Source of the DNA: Anaerovorax sp. IOR16
Lineage (GTDB): Bacteria > Bacillota > Clostridia > Peptostreptococcales > Anaerovoracaceae
NCBI RefSeq assembly: GCF_017168145.1
Contig: NZ_JADQTL010000009.1
Span: 1,182,799-1,246,798 of the forward strand
Reading direction: 5' to 3'
Length of the DNA stretch: 64,000 nt
Positions 28,385-38,224 of the stretch are shown here, one piece after another (position 1 is the first letter of the stretch; every line of letters begins with the position of its first letter). Both the position numbers and the translations under genes were made by a program. The notes under the pieces are model-generated. The model worked only from the letters and a program-made list of their open reading frames with translations. It made no database searches and was not told the DNA's origin.

Positions 28385-29527
28385 TTGCAGTATTTAAAAA
28401 GCTTTGAACAAATTGTAGCACAACAACTTGCAAGAGTAGAAAAAATGAAAAATGATACTAATTTTATCGATTATCACTCTTTAGATAAAATTATCATCGG
28501 AGTCATTGGCGGAGACGGTATTGGTCCTGCAATTACCGCACATGCAAAAAGAATCTTAGAAAACTTGCTGGTTGATGAAGTCGAAGCAGGTAAAGTTGAA
28601 CTTCGTACAATCAACGGACTTACCATTGAAAACAGAGCAGCTGAAAAAGCAGCCATTCCTACGGATGTGTTAGAAGAAATAAAAAAATGTCATGTGTTGC
28701 TAAAAGGTCCTACGACTACACCTAGAAAAGGCGATCAATGGGGAAACATTGAAAGTGCAAATGTGGCTATGCGAAAGGAATTGGACTTATTCGCTAATGT
28801 AAGACCTGTAAAGGTTCCTGAACTTGGAATTGATTGGACTTTCTTCCGTGAAAATACAGAATGTCTCTATGCGATGGGCAGCCAAGGTGTGCACATCAGT
28901 GATGACTTGGCCATTGATTTTCGTGTTATTACAAATCCGGGAACGGAGCGAATTGCACGTCAAGCCTTTGAATATGCCAAGGCAAACGGTAAAAAACGAG
29001 TATCGATTGTCACAAAAGCAAACATTGTGAAAGCAACCGATGGAAAATTCTTAGAAATATGCAAAAAAATCGGCGAAGAGTATCCGGATATTGAAGTAGA
29101 TGATTGGTACATCGATATTATGACAGCGAAACTAATTGACGAAAAAAGAAGAAGTCAATTTGAAGTGTTTATTCTTCCAAACCTTTATGGAGATATCTTA
29201 ACCGATGAAGCTGCAGAATTCCAAGGTGGAGTTGGTACAGCAGGCAGTGCAAATTTAGGAAAACATTATGCGATGTTTGAAGCAGTACACGGATCTGCAC
29301 CAAGAATGGTAGAAGAAGGCCGTGACATTTATGCCGATCCTTGCAGTGTCATTCGTGCTGCTGCAATGCTTCTGAGTCATATCGGATATCAGAAGCAAGC
29401 CGATGCTTTATTTTCAGCTCTAGATATTTGTACGGTTACAGAAAAAAAATTAGTTATTACTGGAAAATCAGATGGTGCTACCGGTGCTGAATTTGCAGAC
29501 TATATTCTGGATACCATTAGGAGGTAA
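28385..29527 (+). CDS. icd: Isocitrate dehydrogenase (probably NAD-dependent)
   Basis: The 380-aa enzyme belongs to the isocitrate/isopropylmalate dehydrogenase family. It has GVIGGDGIGPA, the substrate loop SANVAMRKELDLFANVRP, FRENTECLYAMG, the NLYGDILTDEAAEFQGG metal-binding helix, and EAVHGSAPR. Its position after aconitase favours isocitrate over isopropylmalate as substrate. Cofactor choice is inferred from the family. The start is TTG at 28385 with GGAGGTG ideally placed; there is no ATG nearby with a comparable site. Confidence 0.9.
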   Translation: MQYLKSFEQIVAQQLARVEKMKNDTNFIDYHSLDKIIIGVIGGDGIGPAITAHAKRILENLLVDEVEAGKVELRTINGLTIENRAAEKAAIPTDVLEEIKKCHVLLKGPTTTPRKGDQWGNIESANVAMRKELDLFANVRPVKVPELGIDWTFFRENTECLYAMGSQGVHISDDLAIDFRVITNPGTERIARQAFEYAKANGKKRVSIVTKANIVKATDGKFLEICKKIGEEYPDIEVDDWYIDIMTAKLIDEKRRSQFEVFILPNLYGDILTDEAAEFQGGVGTAGSANLGKHYAMFEAVHGSAPRMVEEGRDIYADPCSVIRAAAMLLSHIGYQKQADALFSALDICTVTEKKLVITGKSDGATGAEFADYILDTIRR

Positions 29528-29533
29528 TATTTC

Positions 29534-30193
29534 ATGTTTAAGGATACTGCCGGAATTAAGGTTACCGGACTTCCTCTTTCTTCAAACTTATTTATACAAC
29601 TTCGTTCAGACATTCTTCAAGGAAAATTAAAGTCTGGTGAAAAACTAACGGAACAACGTATCTGTGATGAATACGCTGTAAGCCGAACTCCTGTGCGCGA
29701 AGCATTTCGACAATTGGAACTGGATGGTCTGATTGAAACCATTCCAAATCGTGGTGCTTTCGTCTTAGGTGTAACAACAGAAGATATTCAGGATATGTAT
29801 GTTCTGAGAAAAGCCTATGAAGCCATTGCTGTAAAATGGGCAATTGAACGTATTACAAAAGAAGAATTTGAGGAATTGCAGGAAGCCTATGAATTTATGG
29901 AATTTTATACCATGAAAAAAGACATGGATAAGATGCTGAATATCAACATGCATTTTCATGAATTAATATATAATGCCGCGCATAACCGCATGTTAAAACA
30001 TGTTTTATCCTCTTATCAGTTTTATACAAAACAAACAAAAGTGAATTTGGCATATGTAGATCAGTATTTGGATGAAGTATTAAATGAACATAAAAAAATC
30101 TTCGATGCTTTTATTGCAAAAGATCCGGATGCAGGTGCAGAAGCCATTACGATTCATCTTGAAAATGCAAAAAAACGCGCAAAACTAGGTTAA
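29534..30193 (+). CDS. GntR-family regulator with FCD domain
   Basis: A 219-aa regulator with an N-terminal winged helix (LTEQRICDEYAVSRTPVREAFRQLELDGLI, about 35-70) and an FCD C-terminal domain whose metal/ligand histidines appear in NMHFHELIYNAAHN and ITIHLENAKKR. FCD regulators usually sense small carboxylates, which fits an operon making and using citrate and isocitrate. It lies 6 bp after icd and probably represses the operon through TTGTATACAA at 26401-26410. Confidence 0.92.
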   Translation: MFKDTAGIKVTGLPLSSNLFIQLRSDILQGKLKSGEKLTEQRICDEYAVSRTPVREAFRQLELDGLIETIPNRGAFVLGVTTEDIQDMYVLRKAYEAIAVKWAIERITKEEFEELQEAYEFMEFYTMKKDMDKMLNINMHFHELIYNAAHNRMLKHVLSSYQFYTKQTKVNLAYVDQYLDEVLNEHKKIFDAFIAKDPDAGAEAITIHLENAKKRAKLG

Positions 30194-30202
30194 TCATAAC
30201 CC

Positions 30203-30270
30203 AAAAAGCCTCCTTTGTTTTAATGTGGTCAACATACCAACATTATCCTAACATTGGAGGTTTTCTTTTA
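30203..30270 (+). terminator. Probable terminator of the acn operon
   Basis: AAAGCCTCC pairs with GGAGGTTTT across a long, partly paired loop and is followed by CTTTTATT. It is weaker than the other terminators here. Confidence 0.5.
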
Positions 30271-30307
30271 TTCTCAAGCTAATTTTTATGAACGCTTAAA
30301 TAGAAAA

Positions 30308-30330
30308 CATACTTCCATTTCGGAAGTATG
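30308..30330 (-). terminator. Terminator of the cysteine-rich gene
   Basis: CATACTTCC-ATTTC-GGAAGTATG hairpin. On the minus strand it is followed by TTTTCTATTT, just after the stop codon at 30348. Confidence 0.75.
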
Positions 30331-30347
30331 CACATGATTTCATTATC

Positions 30348-31103
30348 TTATTCTTCACAATGTACCGGACATCCTGGTGCATTACCTGAATTAAATAGCT
30401 CTAATGGTTCTTGATAATCATCAGCTCCTGTCTTTCCTTCTGGAGGAGATGTTCTAAGAAAATTATTTGCAGCATTGATTGCTTCTAAGATAAACGTACA
30501 AATTTCAACACCTTGAGCCTCTATAGCTACAATGTTTAAATGAGCCGCCAGCAACTGCGCATAAAGGTTTTGATATTTCTGATAAAGAGGTGGGACTAAT
30601 TCAGGAGGTGTCGGAGTATTAAAAGTCAACACATCGTGTGAATTGCTCGTTGTAACCGTAAAACTAAGGCCCTCATCATCAACCCCTAAAATAATGAATC
30701 CACCAGCTTCCGTTATTAAATTGTTGGTAATGTTAGGGTGATTTCTAAAATATCCAATTGTATGGGTACATGCATCTGTTCCTTGACATGGTCCAATTTC
30801 TGCCTGAGTGCACACAATCCCCTTCTCTACAGCAGTAGAAGTTGCTGAAAAAATCAAAGGAATTTCAACACACAGCTTTTGACTTACTGTAAATCTGCAT
30901 TTATCCTTTAATTCCCCCGAACAACTGCCAATCATAGGATTACCTATGCAATAGGATTTACATGCTACGCATTCCACTTTCGGTCTAATCGTTACAACAC
31001 CCTGGACACAAACCTCTTCATGAACAGTGGTTTCACATACTGTATCTCCATTTTGAAGAGTTGTAACCGTCTTGTTTTTATCACAATCAGTACAAACTGA
31101 CAT
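30348..31103 (-). CDS. Cysteine-rich protein, possible spore coat/exosporium component
   Basis: A 251-aa protein without signal peptide or membrane segment. Cysteines are frequent in the first 115 residues. A segment of pattern C-x-FTVSQKLCVEIPL...EKGIVC is shared with the neighbour at 31216-31641. After it comes CTHTIGYFRNHP, a motif seen in diverse surface proteins, then a mostly Cys-free helical part and a final CPVHCEE. The lack of a secretion signal and the high Cys content suggest a mother-cell-deposited spore-surface protein, but this is an inference. Start ATG 31103 follows AAAGGCG. Confidence 0.6.
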   Translation of the reverse strand: MSVCTDCDKNKTVTTLQNGDTVCETTVHEEVCVQGVVTIRPKVECVACKSYCIGNPMIGSCSGELKDKCRFTVSQKLCVEIPLIFSATSTAVEKGIVCTQAEIGPCQGTDACTHTIGYFRNHPNITNNLITEAGGFIILGVDDEGLSFTVTTSNSHDVLTFNTPTPPELVPPLYQKYQNLYAQLLAAHLNIVAIEAQGVEICTFILEAINAANNFLRTSPPEGKTGADDYQEPLELFNSGNAPGCPVHCEE

Positions 31104-31215
31104 ATTCTCACGCCTTTCAATCTTTTAGGTTCTTCATATACATACAAACATTTACTCCCTTTATTGCGTATGTATGACTCATTATCTAATATATATCATC
31201 TAAACATTGATCCAT

Positions 31216-31641
31216 TTAACATGACTCAATCTCAGGGCTGTCACAGCAGACAATTCCTTTATCAATCTCAACATCTGCCTCTATATATATAGGAATTTCA
31301 ACACAGATTACTTGAGTAAGGGTATAGTTACATTGATGTCTTGATCTCTCTGATTCCCAATCTGCATTATAATTAGAACCCCAGTCATAACAAGTACAGT
31401 CGCAATAATTGCAATCACAGTCATAAGAATCATGAACACTAGAATTGCAATCACAGTCATAACAATTATCGACAGAAGAATTGCAATCACAATTGCAGCA
31501 ATCGGGATTTGGTGCAATGCTGGAATCAACACAGTAAACATTTGGCTTACCATGTTCTACAAGTGGTTTAACTGTAATCTGAGCTTGCACTTCTAATAAT
31601 TGACGAATTAGTTTTTCACAGCTACTATATTGATCAGACAT
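31216..31641 (-). CDS. Small Cys/Asp/Tyr-rich repeat protein, possible spore-surface component
   Basis: The 141-aa protein has three parts: a helical, Cys-poor N-terminus (1-45); a middle of 12-residue repeats (CNSSVDNCYDCD, CNSSVHDSYDCD and a degenerate third); and a C-terminal domain (CNYTLTQVICVEIPI...DKGIVCC) shared with the 30348-31103 product. There is no signal peptide. The GGGAGGG site before ATG 31641 is strong. A disulfide- or metal-crosslinked structural role is plausible. I do not recognise a named family. Confidence 0.6.
   Translation of the reverse strand: MSDQYSSCEKLIRQLLEVQAQITVKPLVEHGKPNVYCVDSSIAPNPDCCNCDCNSSVDNCYDCDCNSSVHDSYDCDCNYCDCTCYDWGSNYNADWESERSRHQCNYTLTQVICVEIPIYIEADVEIDKGIVCCDSPEIESC
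31408..31515. repeat. 36-bp tandem repeats coding 12-residue Cys-rich units
   Basis: The string ATTGCAATCACAGTCATAA starts at 31408 and again at 31444, and its first 12 bases recur at 31480, giving an exact 36-bp period within the small cysteine-rich gene. Confidence 0.8.
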
Positions 31642-31751
31642 GATAATCCCTCCCTTATCACATAATATGAAACATCTTCCATTAACGTACCAAAGTTTCT
31701 ATGTAACCTCATTTTAGAATAGATGAATGATCAATATGGGTTTTAACAAGA

Positions 31752-31796
31752 GAAACCATCTAAATGGGATTGAAATAATCCTATTTAGATGGTCTC
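31752..31796. terminator. Long hairpin after phoH
   Basis: About 20 paired bases (GAAACCATCTAAATGGGATT with AATCCTATTTAGATGGTCTC) around a 5-nt loop. It is followed by a broken T tract on both strands and separates phoH from the cysteine-rich genes. Confidence 0.65.
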
Positions 31797-31811
31797 CTGT
31801 CTTTTTAAATC

Positions 31812-33203
31812 TTATAAACATTCTTCGGCTACCTTAGCAAGTGCACTCCGCTCTACTTCTTCAAGGTAAACATGCCCGGTTATATTATAAGGTTTCATTT
31901 TCTCAATAACATAAACAAGTCCATTTGATTTTGAATCTACAAGTGTATTATCAATCTGGTTGTCGGAAGGATCCCCTATCATAACAAACTTTGCATCCTG
32001 CCCTGCTCTTGTCAGCATTAATTTTGCCAGATGCGGTGTCATTTCTTGCGCTTCATCAATGATTACCATTGCATTTGACAAGGTTCTTCCTCTCATAAAT
32101 GCAAATGTTTTCATTTCAATTATGCCGGCTTCTTTATATTGCTCTAAAAAACTCTCTGCTGAAAAAAGTGGTTTTTCACTATATTCTTTTCTTTTTTTCG
32201 CATTTTTTTCTAACTTATCACTTTTACTTGCATATTGCTTCTTATTACGTTCCGTCATTAAACTCTCAATGGCATCTCCAAAAGAATCCATAAACGGTTT
32301 TAATTTTGCAGCTTCTTTACCGGGTAAGTATCCAATGGAATCTCCTGCTGATACAACGGGCTTTATCAATATAATCTTATCATAAACATTATTTTCAATG
32401 ACCTTTTGAAGTGCAGTTGCCACAGAAAGAATGGATTTTCCAGTTCCTGCACCTCCACTAAGCGTTACCAAATGAATATCATCATCCATAAGTAATTCAA
32501 AAGCCATTCTCTGTTCTCGATTTCTGGGAGTTAAGCCCCATGCTTTATCATTTGCATATTTTAATGGAACAATTTTGTTCCCATCAAATTTTGCAAGCGT
32601 TTCATGAGAATTTCGATCATTGCTTTTGATGCAAAAAAACTCATTTGGGAATGCATCTCCGGTTTTTTTATTTAACTTTAATCCGCCTTGATAAATTTTA
32701 TCAATTTGTGATGAAGATAAAGATACTTCTTTGTAACCTCGATATATTTGATCCACATCGATTTTATCATTTTGATAATCCTGAACTTGTAAATTCATTG
32801 CCTCTGCTTTAATCGCTACACAAAGGTCCTTTGTTACAAGAATCGTATCCATATCTTTTGATTCATTTTTTATATTTATGGCAATGGTTAAAATCTTATT
32901 GTCATTTTTACTCAAATCCATACCATCAGGTACGGAAATCGCATTCATATGGTTTAATTCTACTCTTAACGTACCTCCATTTGGTAATTTTACTCCTCCA
33001 TAAACATCGCCATATTGTCTTATGCTATTTATTTCTCTAATGGCTTCTCTTGCTTGATAACCCAGTATCCCTTCTTTTTTCTTTAAATTATCTAACTCTT
33101 CTAAACATATGATTGGAATAATAATATTATTGTCCTCAAAAGTATAAATACTGCCCGGAAAATGAATTAAAACATTTGTATCTAGGATATAATTTTTAAT
33201 CAA
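31812..33203 (-). CDS. PhoH-like ATPase with N-terminal PIN domain
   Basis: A 463-aa protein with a PIN nuclease domain (ILDTNVLIH at the start, further acidic residues to about 140) fused to a PhoH-type P-loop ATPase (Walker A GGAGTGKS near 250, Walker B VIIDEAQEM near 380). PIN-PhoH proteins are implicated in RNA unwinding and cleavage. The start is TTG at 33203, chosen because GGAGG lies 7 nt upstream and the PIN motif begins at once. It is monocistronic between the hairpin and the chemoreceptor gene. Confidence 0.9.
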   Translation of the reverse strand: MIKNYILDTNVLIHFPGSIYTFEDNNIIIPIICLEELDNLKKKEGILGYQAREAIREINSIRQYGDVYGGVKLPNGGTLRVELNHMNAISVPDGMDLSKNDNKILTIAINIKNESKDMDTILVTKDLCVAIKAEAMNLQVQDYQNDKIDVDQIYRGYKEVSLSSSQIDKIYQGGLKLNKKTGDAFPNEFFCIKSNDRNSHETLAKFDGNKIVPLKYANDKAWGLTPRNREQRMAFELLMDDDIHLVTLSGGAGTGKSILSVATALQKVIENNVYDKIILIKPVVSAGDSIGYLPGKEAAKLKPFMDSFGDAIESLMTERNKKQYASKSDKLEKNAKKRKEYSEKPLFSAESFLEQYKEAGIIEMKTFAFMRGRTLSNAMVIIDEAQEMTPHLAKLMLTRAGQDAKFVMIGDPSDNQIDNTLVDSKSNGLVYVIEKMKPYNITGHVYLEEVERSALAKVAEECL

Positions 33204-33302
33204 GGTAACTCCTCCTTATAATCCTATTGGAAGTACATTGTAAACTAAAAATCTTTCATTTGAGTCTACAATATAATATGTTATATGCCCTTGAAGATGA
33301 AC

Positions 33303-35357
33303 CTAACTCTCTATTTCACTGATTAATGTAAATTTGTTTACTAACTGGTTCATAATCTGTGCCTGTACGGATAATTGCTCGCTGGCCGCTGCCGATTCTT
33401 CACTTGTAGCGGAATTTGTTTGAACAACTGCCGAAATCTGTTCCAAACCCATACTGATTTTAGAAATTGAATCTGACTGTACCTGTGAAGCATCCGAAAT
33501 TTCTTCTATCATAGTTACAATCCTTTTTGTCCCTAAAACGACACTCTTTAATGAATCTGCAGTATCATTTGCAATCGTTGATCCGTTTTGAATTGCCTTG
33601 ATAGAATTCTCGATCAGCAAAGTAGTATGTTTTGCAGAATCACTTGTTTTGATAGCAAGATTTCGTACTTCGTCAGCTACCACAGAAAATCCTTTACCTG
33701 CACTACCAGCTCTTGCTGACTCTACTGCTGCATTCAATGCTAATATCTTTGTCTGAAATGCTATATCTTCAATTGTTTTAATAATTTTTCTTATTTCTTC
33801 TGAGTGCTGATTTATATCATTCATCGCTAAAAGCATTTTTTCCATCTGTCCATTACTATCTGATACTTTCCGTTCAACCCCCTGCACGGCTTTATTAGCA
33901 TCTTTTGCATTTTGCGTATTTGCAGCAATATGATTGGATACTTCACCAAGCGCAGCGTTTAATTCTTGCACACTGCTTGCCTGTTCCTCTGTACCTTCAG
34001 CCAGCGATTGTGAAGCAAGGGAAACCTGTTCTGATCCTAGATATACCTCTTCTGAAACTTGATTAACCTGAAGCAAGTCCTTTGATATTTTATATATGAA
34101 TTCTGAAAAGCAGTCTTCAATATGTTTAAAATCACCATGAAAGGTATGTAGAAAATGTATATCAAAGTTCCCTGTTGCCAAAGCAGACATTGCTTTATCA
34201 ATTTCACTAATATACATGGCTAGGCTTTCTGTCATTGATCTCATATTATCTGCCAATCTCCCAAATTCATCATTACTTTTATGTTGAATATTAATATTTA
34301 AAAAACCATTTGCTATATTTTTCATCCCGAATTCAAGTTCCTGAAATGGAATAAGAAAACGTCGAATGCAGCGACATAATAATATTGCAAGAGTACAAAT
34401 CATAATAAGCTGTATTATCGTCAATATCCCTATAACTTTATAAGTATTTTTTTTATATTCACTTTTGTCAATTCCTGTTACAAGTGTCCAATTAAATTTC
34501 GTATCTTTCTGCACAAGTCCTACTCTCTTTTTTCCTAAAAAATTATAATTTATTAAACTATTTTCTGCTTTATCTATTTCACTCAACAAACGAGAATCCA
34601 AACCCACATCAGAAATATCTTTTCCGGAAAAATCAGAATTTCCATAAGCGACAACTTTATGATTTGAATCAACGATCATACTTCTTCCAGTCTTTCCAAA
34701 TTGATTTTCTAAAAGAAATTTCTCAATATTAGAAAGGTTGATATCAAGACCAATCAAACCGATTACTTTTGAAGTGTTACAACGAAAAACAGGAACCGCA
34801 ATTGTAATGCATAATTTACCGGTTATTGTATCTTCATAAGGTTCTGTTAATATCCTTTTTTTCTCTTTCACAGCACGGTAATAAGGACGGCTTCTTAAAG
34901 AAAAGTTTTCCGGCAAGTATGTCTTTACCTCATCTATATAACTGTCTTCTTCCACACTTCCAATATACAGAGAGTTTATGTCATTAAAGTTTACCTTTAC
35001 ATCAAGTAAGCTATTTACAATATCCGAGTATTTATTGTAACTCCTCATAGGATTATCTTTATTTGTATTTTCTAATAGAGATATAATTTCTCCATTCTTT
35101 GATAATGTCACGGCAATGGATACATATTTATCAATATAATTTTCTGTCAACGATGTAATCGTTGTTGTAACCTGACGTATATTTTCTTTTTCTTTACTTT
35201 CCCACATATTCCCTACAATAACGCTGATTATGGAAATAGCGAAAAAACTAAAAAGAAGCATTGCCGCCACTAAAAATAGAATCATTTTAGCTACAATACT
35301 TCTATGCGAACTTAATGTTTTTCTTTTTATTTTGCTGAATATTGTTTTTATCTTCAT
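33303..35357 (-). CDS. Methyl-accepting chemotaxis protein with dCache sensor (third)
   Basis: At 684 aa it has TM1 (about 23-47), a dCache-type extracellular sensor with SRPYYRA and [11 protein letters not shown]2 (about 300-322), HAMP, and a signalling domain with tip [21 protein letters not shown]. Lys and Ser replace the usual Asn and Ala at two tip positions. It is clearly more distant from the two receptors at 6131 and 9971 than they are from each other. AGGAGG precedes the ATG. It diverges from the c-di-GMP gene at 35583. Confidence 0.93.
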   Translation of the reverse strand: MKIKTIFSKIKRKTLSSHRSIVAKMILFLVAAMLLFSFFAISIISVIVGNMWESKEKENIRQVTTTITSLTENYIDKYVSIAVTLSKNGEIISLLENTNKDNPMRSYNKYSDIVNSLLDVKVNFNDINSLYIGSVEEDSYIDEVKTYLPENFSLRSRPYYRAVKEKKRILTEPYEDTITGKLCITIAVPVFRCNTSKVIGLIGLDINLSNIEKFLLENQFGKTGRSMIVDSNHKVVAYGNSDFSGKDISDVGLDSRLLSEIDKAENSLINYNFLGKKRVGLVQKDTKFNWTLVTGIDKSEYKKNTYKVIGILTIIQLIMICTLAILLCRCIRRFLIPFQELEFGMKNIANGFLNINIQHKSNDEFGRLADNMRSMTESLAMYISEIDKAMSALATGNFDIHFLHTFHGDFKHIEDCFSEFIYKISKDLLQVNQVSEEVYLGSEQVSLASQSLAEGTEEQASSVQELNAALGEVSNHIAANTQNAKDANKAVQGVERKVSDSNGQMEKMLLAMNDINQHSEEIRKIIKTIEDIAFQTKILALNAAVESARAGSAGKGFSVVADEVRNLAIKTSDSAKHTTLLIENSIKAIQNGSTIANDTADSLKSVVLGTKRIVTMIEEISDASQVQSDSISKISMGLEQISAVVQTNSATSEESAAASEQLSVQAQIMNQLVNKFTLISEIES

Positions 35358-35582
35358 CTGATAAACCTCCTATTATTATTCATGCTTAAATTATAGGAGA
35401 TTTCTTACGATTCATTGTTTAAGGGTATGTAAAGACTATGTTAAGTTTCCATAATTTTATTTTACATAATTTTTACATACTTTTGCTTCTTCTTATTTAT
35501 AAAAAATTGCTATTATAAATTTAACAAATAATCGTCTAACGATAAATAGATATTTTAATAATACTATAGATGGAGGTTGATC

Positions 35583-37343
35583 ATGACTGATCGAAAAAGG
35601 GAAGCTTTGGACTATATCATTGAAAACAAACAAATCAAAACCGTCTTTCAACCGATTATATCTCTAAGAGATGGAAGCATTTTAGGACATGAAGCACTAA
35701 GCAGAATCACTTGCGAAAGTGAAATAAATAGTCTTGATATGTTGTTTGCCTGTGCGGAAAAATACAATCGTATCTGGGACCTAGAACAAGTATGCAGAAC
35801 AAAGTCATTGGAAATGGCGTTCGATTTTATGATTCCACGTTATAGCAATAAATTATTTCTAAATGTAAATCCTAAAATAATACATGATGATAAATTTAAA
35901 AAAGGATTTACAAAATCCTTTTTATTGCATTATAAAATTTCTCCCAGCAATGTAATATTTGAAATTACAGAAAAAAGCGTAATTACTGATATCACAAGTT
36001 TTCGGTTATCCGTTGAACACTATAAAGGTCAAGATTACAAAATTGCTATTGATGATGCTGGTGCCGGATATTCCGGACTTAATTTAATTAGTGATCTTCA
36101 TCCGAATTATATAAAACTAGATATGAATTTAATACGTAACATAAACCTGGACAGTCAAAAATATGCACTCGTAAAAGGAATGGTTGAGTTCTCAAAAGTA
36201 TCAAAAACTTATTTAATTGCAGAAGGCATTGAAACTTATGAAGAATTAGAAACCCTAATCAATTTGGGAATACATTATGGTCAAGGTTATTATATCCAAA
36301 ATCCAAAAGAAGAAATAGAAGAAATAAGTATTGACCTGTTATATCAGATAAAAAATATAAATAATAAAAAAAATTACACCTCTCAAAACATGATTGCTAA
36401 TATTTACATTGAAAATTTATGCAGTAAGATAGATACTATTTGTCCTGAGAAAAAGATAATTGATGTATATGATATGTTTAAAAAAAATACTGATTGTTAT
36501 GGATTATGTATTATTGATCAGGAAAAGCCTATTGGTATTATTACTCGAGAAAAATTAACATTAAAGTTAAGCGGTCATTACGGTTTTTCATTGTATCAAA
36601 ATAAAAAAATTCCTCAAATTATGGACAATGATTTTTTATCCGTAGAGTATACAACACCAGTGAACATTGTCTCTTCTATGGCAATGTCACGAAAATATGA
36701 TAAACTCTATGATTTCATTGTTGTAACAAAAAAAGGTAAATATATTGGAGTTGTTACAATTAAAGATCTACTCCAAAAAACTACTGAAATTGAAATATCT
36801 GTTGCAAAACATCAGAATCCATTAACAGGACTACCTGGTAATTTACTCATTGAACAAAAACTAAATAAATGTATTCTGGAGAATAGTAATTATACCATCG
36901 CATATCTAGATCTTAACAATTTTAAAGCATATAATGATGTCTATGGTTTTGAAAAAGGAGATTTAGTAATAAAGTTATTTGCAAGTCTTTTAAGAAGTTC
37001 TATTCCTCAAGAACAATTCATTGGCCATATCGGCGGTGATGATTTTATTGTCATTTTGAATCATATTGTATCAGAAAACTATTTTAATAACATAAAAAAA
37101 GAATTTGAAAATAAAATTCTGAACTTCTATCAGAAAGCTGATCTTAAAAAAAAATATATCTCTACTTTTAACCGACATGGCAACGCAGAAAATTATCCGT
37201 TAATGACTTTTACTTGTGTGTTACTTACAAATAACACACAGCGATTTAAAAATGTATTAGAATTAACCGAAAAACTTGCTGAATTAAAAAAAATGGCGAA
37301 ACAAGATTCCCTTAATATAAAAAACAGCTTCGAATCACTATGA
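35583..37343 (+). CDS. c-di-GMP protein: EAL, CBS pair, GGDEF
   Basis: A 586-aa cytoplasmic protein with three parts. The EAL domain (about 15-240) keeps HEALSR, NVNP, EITEKS and the DDAGAG...KLDM core, suggesting active phosphodiesterase. Two CBS motifs (about 265-400) form a nucleotide-sensing Bateman module. The C-terminal GGDEF domain (about 405-560) has HIGGDDF in place of GGDEF, which can still be active. It may switch between making and breaking c-di-GMP under CBS control. GGAGG precedes ATG 35583; the TTG two codons upstream is less likely. Confidence 0.9.
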   Translation: MTDRKREALDYIIENKQIKTVFQPIISLRDGSILGHEALSRITCESEINSLDMLFACAEKYNRIWDLEQVCRTKSLEMAFDFMIPRYSNKLFLNVNPKIIHDDKFKKGFTKSFLLHYKISPSNVIFEITEKSVITDITSFRLSVEHYKGQDYKIAIDDAGAGYSGLNLISDLHPNYIKLDMNLIRNINLDSQKYALVKGMVEFSKVSKTYLIAEGIETYEELETLINLGIHYGQGYYIQNPKEEIEEISIDLLYQIKNINNKKNYTSQNMIANIYIENLCSKIDTICPEKKIIDVYDMFKKNTDCYGLCIIDQEKPIGIITREKLTLKLSGHYGFSLYQNKKIPQIMDNDFLSVEYTTPVNIVSSMAMSRKYDKLYDFIVVTKKGKYIGVVTIKDLLQKTTEIEISVAKHQNPLTGLPGNLLIEQKLNKCILENSNYTIAYLDLNNFKAYNDVYGFEKGDLVIKLFASLLRSSIPQEQFIGHIGGDDFIVILNHIVSENYFNNIKKEFENKILNFYQKADLKKKYISTFNRHGNAENYPLMTFTCVLLTNNTQRFKNVLELTEKLAELKKMAKQDSLNIKNSFESL

Positions 37344-37371
37344 TCATCAAAGCTGTTTTATATTTTGTTCT
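37321..37371 (+). terminator. Terminator overlapping the end of the EAL-GGDEF gene
   Basis: AAAACAGCTT and AAGCTGTTTT form a 10-bp stem. The left arm lies inside the coding sequence and the right arm runs into a T-rich stretch. Confidence 0.7.
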
Positions 37372-37375
37372 TATT

Positions 37376-38188
37376 TTAGATTCTATTTTTTCTTCCAATG
37401 AATAAAATCACACAAAGTCCTACGCAAAATGTTATGCTACAAAGCAGAAAATTACTAGCAGTTGGGATGCCCGGAAATACTTGAAGCAATGAACCAAGCA
37501 TAAATCCAATAATTAGCATATATGTGAACTGCGGATGCCGCTTCATCTCTTTTTCAAGTAACTCAGCAGTAAAAAAGGTTCCTGCTAAAGCTCCAACGGC
37601 AATGGGTGTTAAAAAATACAAATCTGCACTCTTTAGTGCCCAAAGTGTCGTATCATATATCCCCATCATTAAAAGTACATAGGAACCACTGATTCCCGGT
37701 AATACCAATGCAATAGCAACTACAACGCCAGCACAAAACAAAATAAGATAACTATGCAGAATGTTTTCTGAATTATAGACAAACAATCCTTCTGGAAGCA
37801 ATGTAAGCATTACCCCTGAAATGCCACCAATAAAAGCAACAATTATATTTGAAAATTTCAAATGACTAATCGTAGCCTTTTTATAAAGTGGCGGCAAACT
37901 CCCTAAAATTGCACCCATAAAGAAAAACATCATGGGTTGTCGAAAAGCAGTTAAAGCTTTTAGCATAGGTCCTGCCAGTAATAGTACACCGATTGCTCCG
38001 GAAACCCCGTATTCCATTAATAATTTTAGATTTTCTCTGATATTCTCACGAAAGCAACTTACCGAATGAATTAATTCATCATAGATTCCCAGTATGATAG
38101 CCATCGTACCGCCGCTCACACCAGGAATCAACATTGATGCTCCAATGATAAAACCTTTCATTAGTCGAACAAATAAATGATTCTTCAA
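37376..38188 (-). CDS. DUF368 membrane protein, candidate undecaprenyl-phosphate translocase
   Basis: A 270-aa, very hydrophobic protein with about eight membrane helices and the DUF368 signature GASMLIPGVSGGTMAIILGIYDELI, repeated in the second half as ALVLPGISGSYVLLMMGIYD. DUF368 members (PopT) were reported to recycle undecaprenyl phosphate across the membrane. Substrate here is inferred from the family. The start is TTG 38188 with AGGGG upstream; an ATG nine codons later lacks a ribosome site. It follows ileS on the same strand by 36 bp. Confidence 0.85.
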   Translation of the reverse strand: MKNHLFVRLMKGFIIGASMLIPGVSGGTMAIILGIYDELIHSVSCFRENIRENLKLLMEYGVSGAIGVLLLAGPMLKALTAFRQPMMFFFMGAILGSLPPLYKKATISHLKFSNIIVAFIGGISGVMLTLLPEGLFVYNSENILHSYLILFCAGVVVAIALVLPGISGSYVLLMMGIYDTTLWALKSADLYFLTPIAVGALAGTFFTAELLEKEMKRHPQFTYMLIIGFMLGSLLQVFPGIPTASNFLLCSITFCVGLCVILFIGRKNRI

Positions 38189-38224
38189 TGTCCCCTGCCC
38201 CCTTTTACATATGAGGAGAATTAA

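Noticed and set aside
31308-31553. 81-codon overlapping frame made of IVIAI-type hydrophobic repeats
   Set aside because: The repeats are the other-frame image of the 36-bp repeats in the cysteine-rich gene; there is no ribosome site.
35358-35576. Flagellar-sigma-type promoter between the chemoreceptor and the EAL gene
   Set aside because: An AACGATAA element exists, but the TAAA element is 18 nt away rather than about 15, so the match is too weak.
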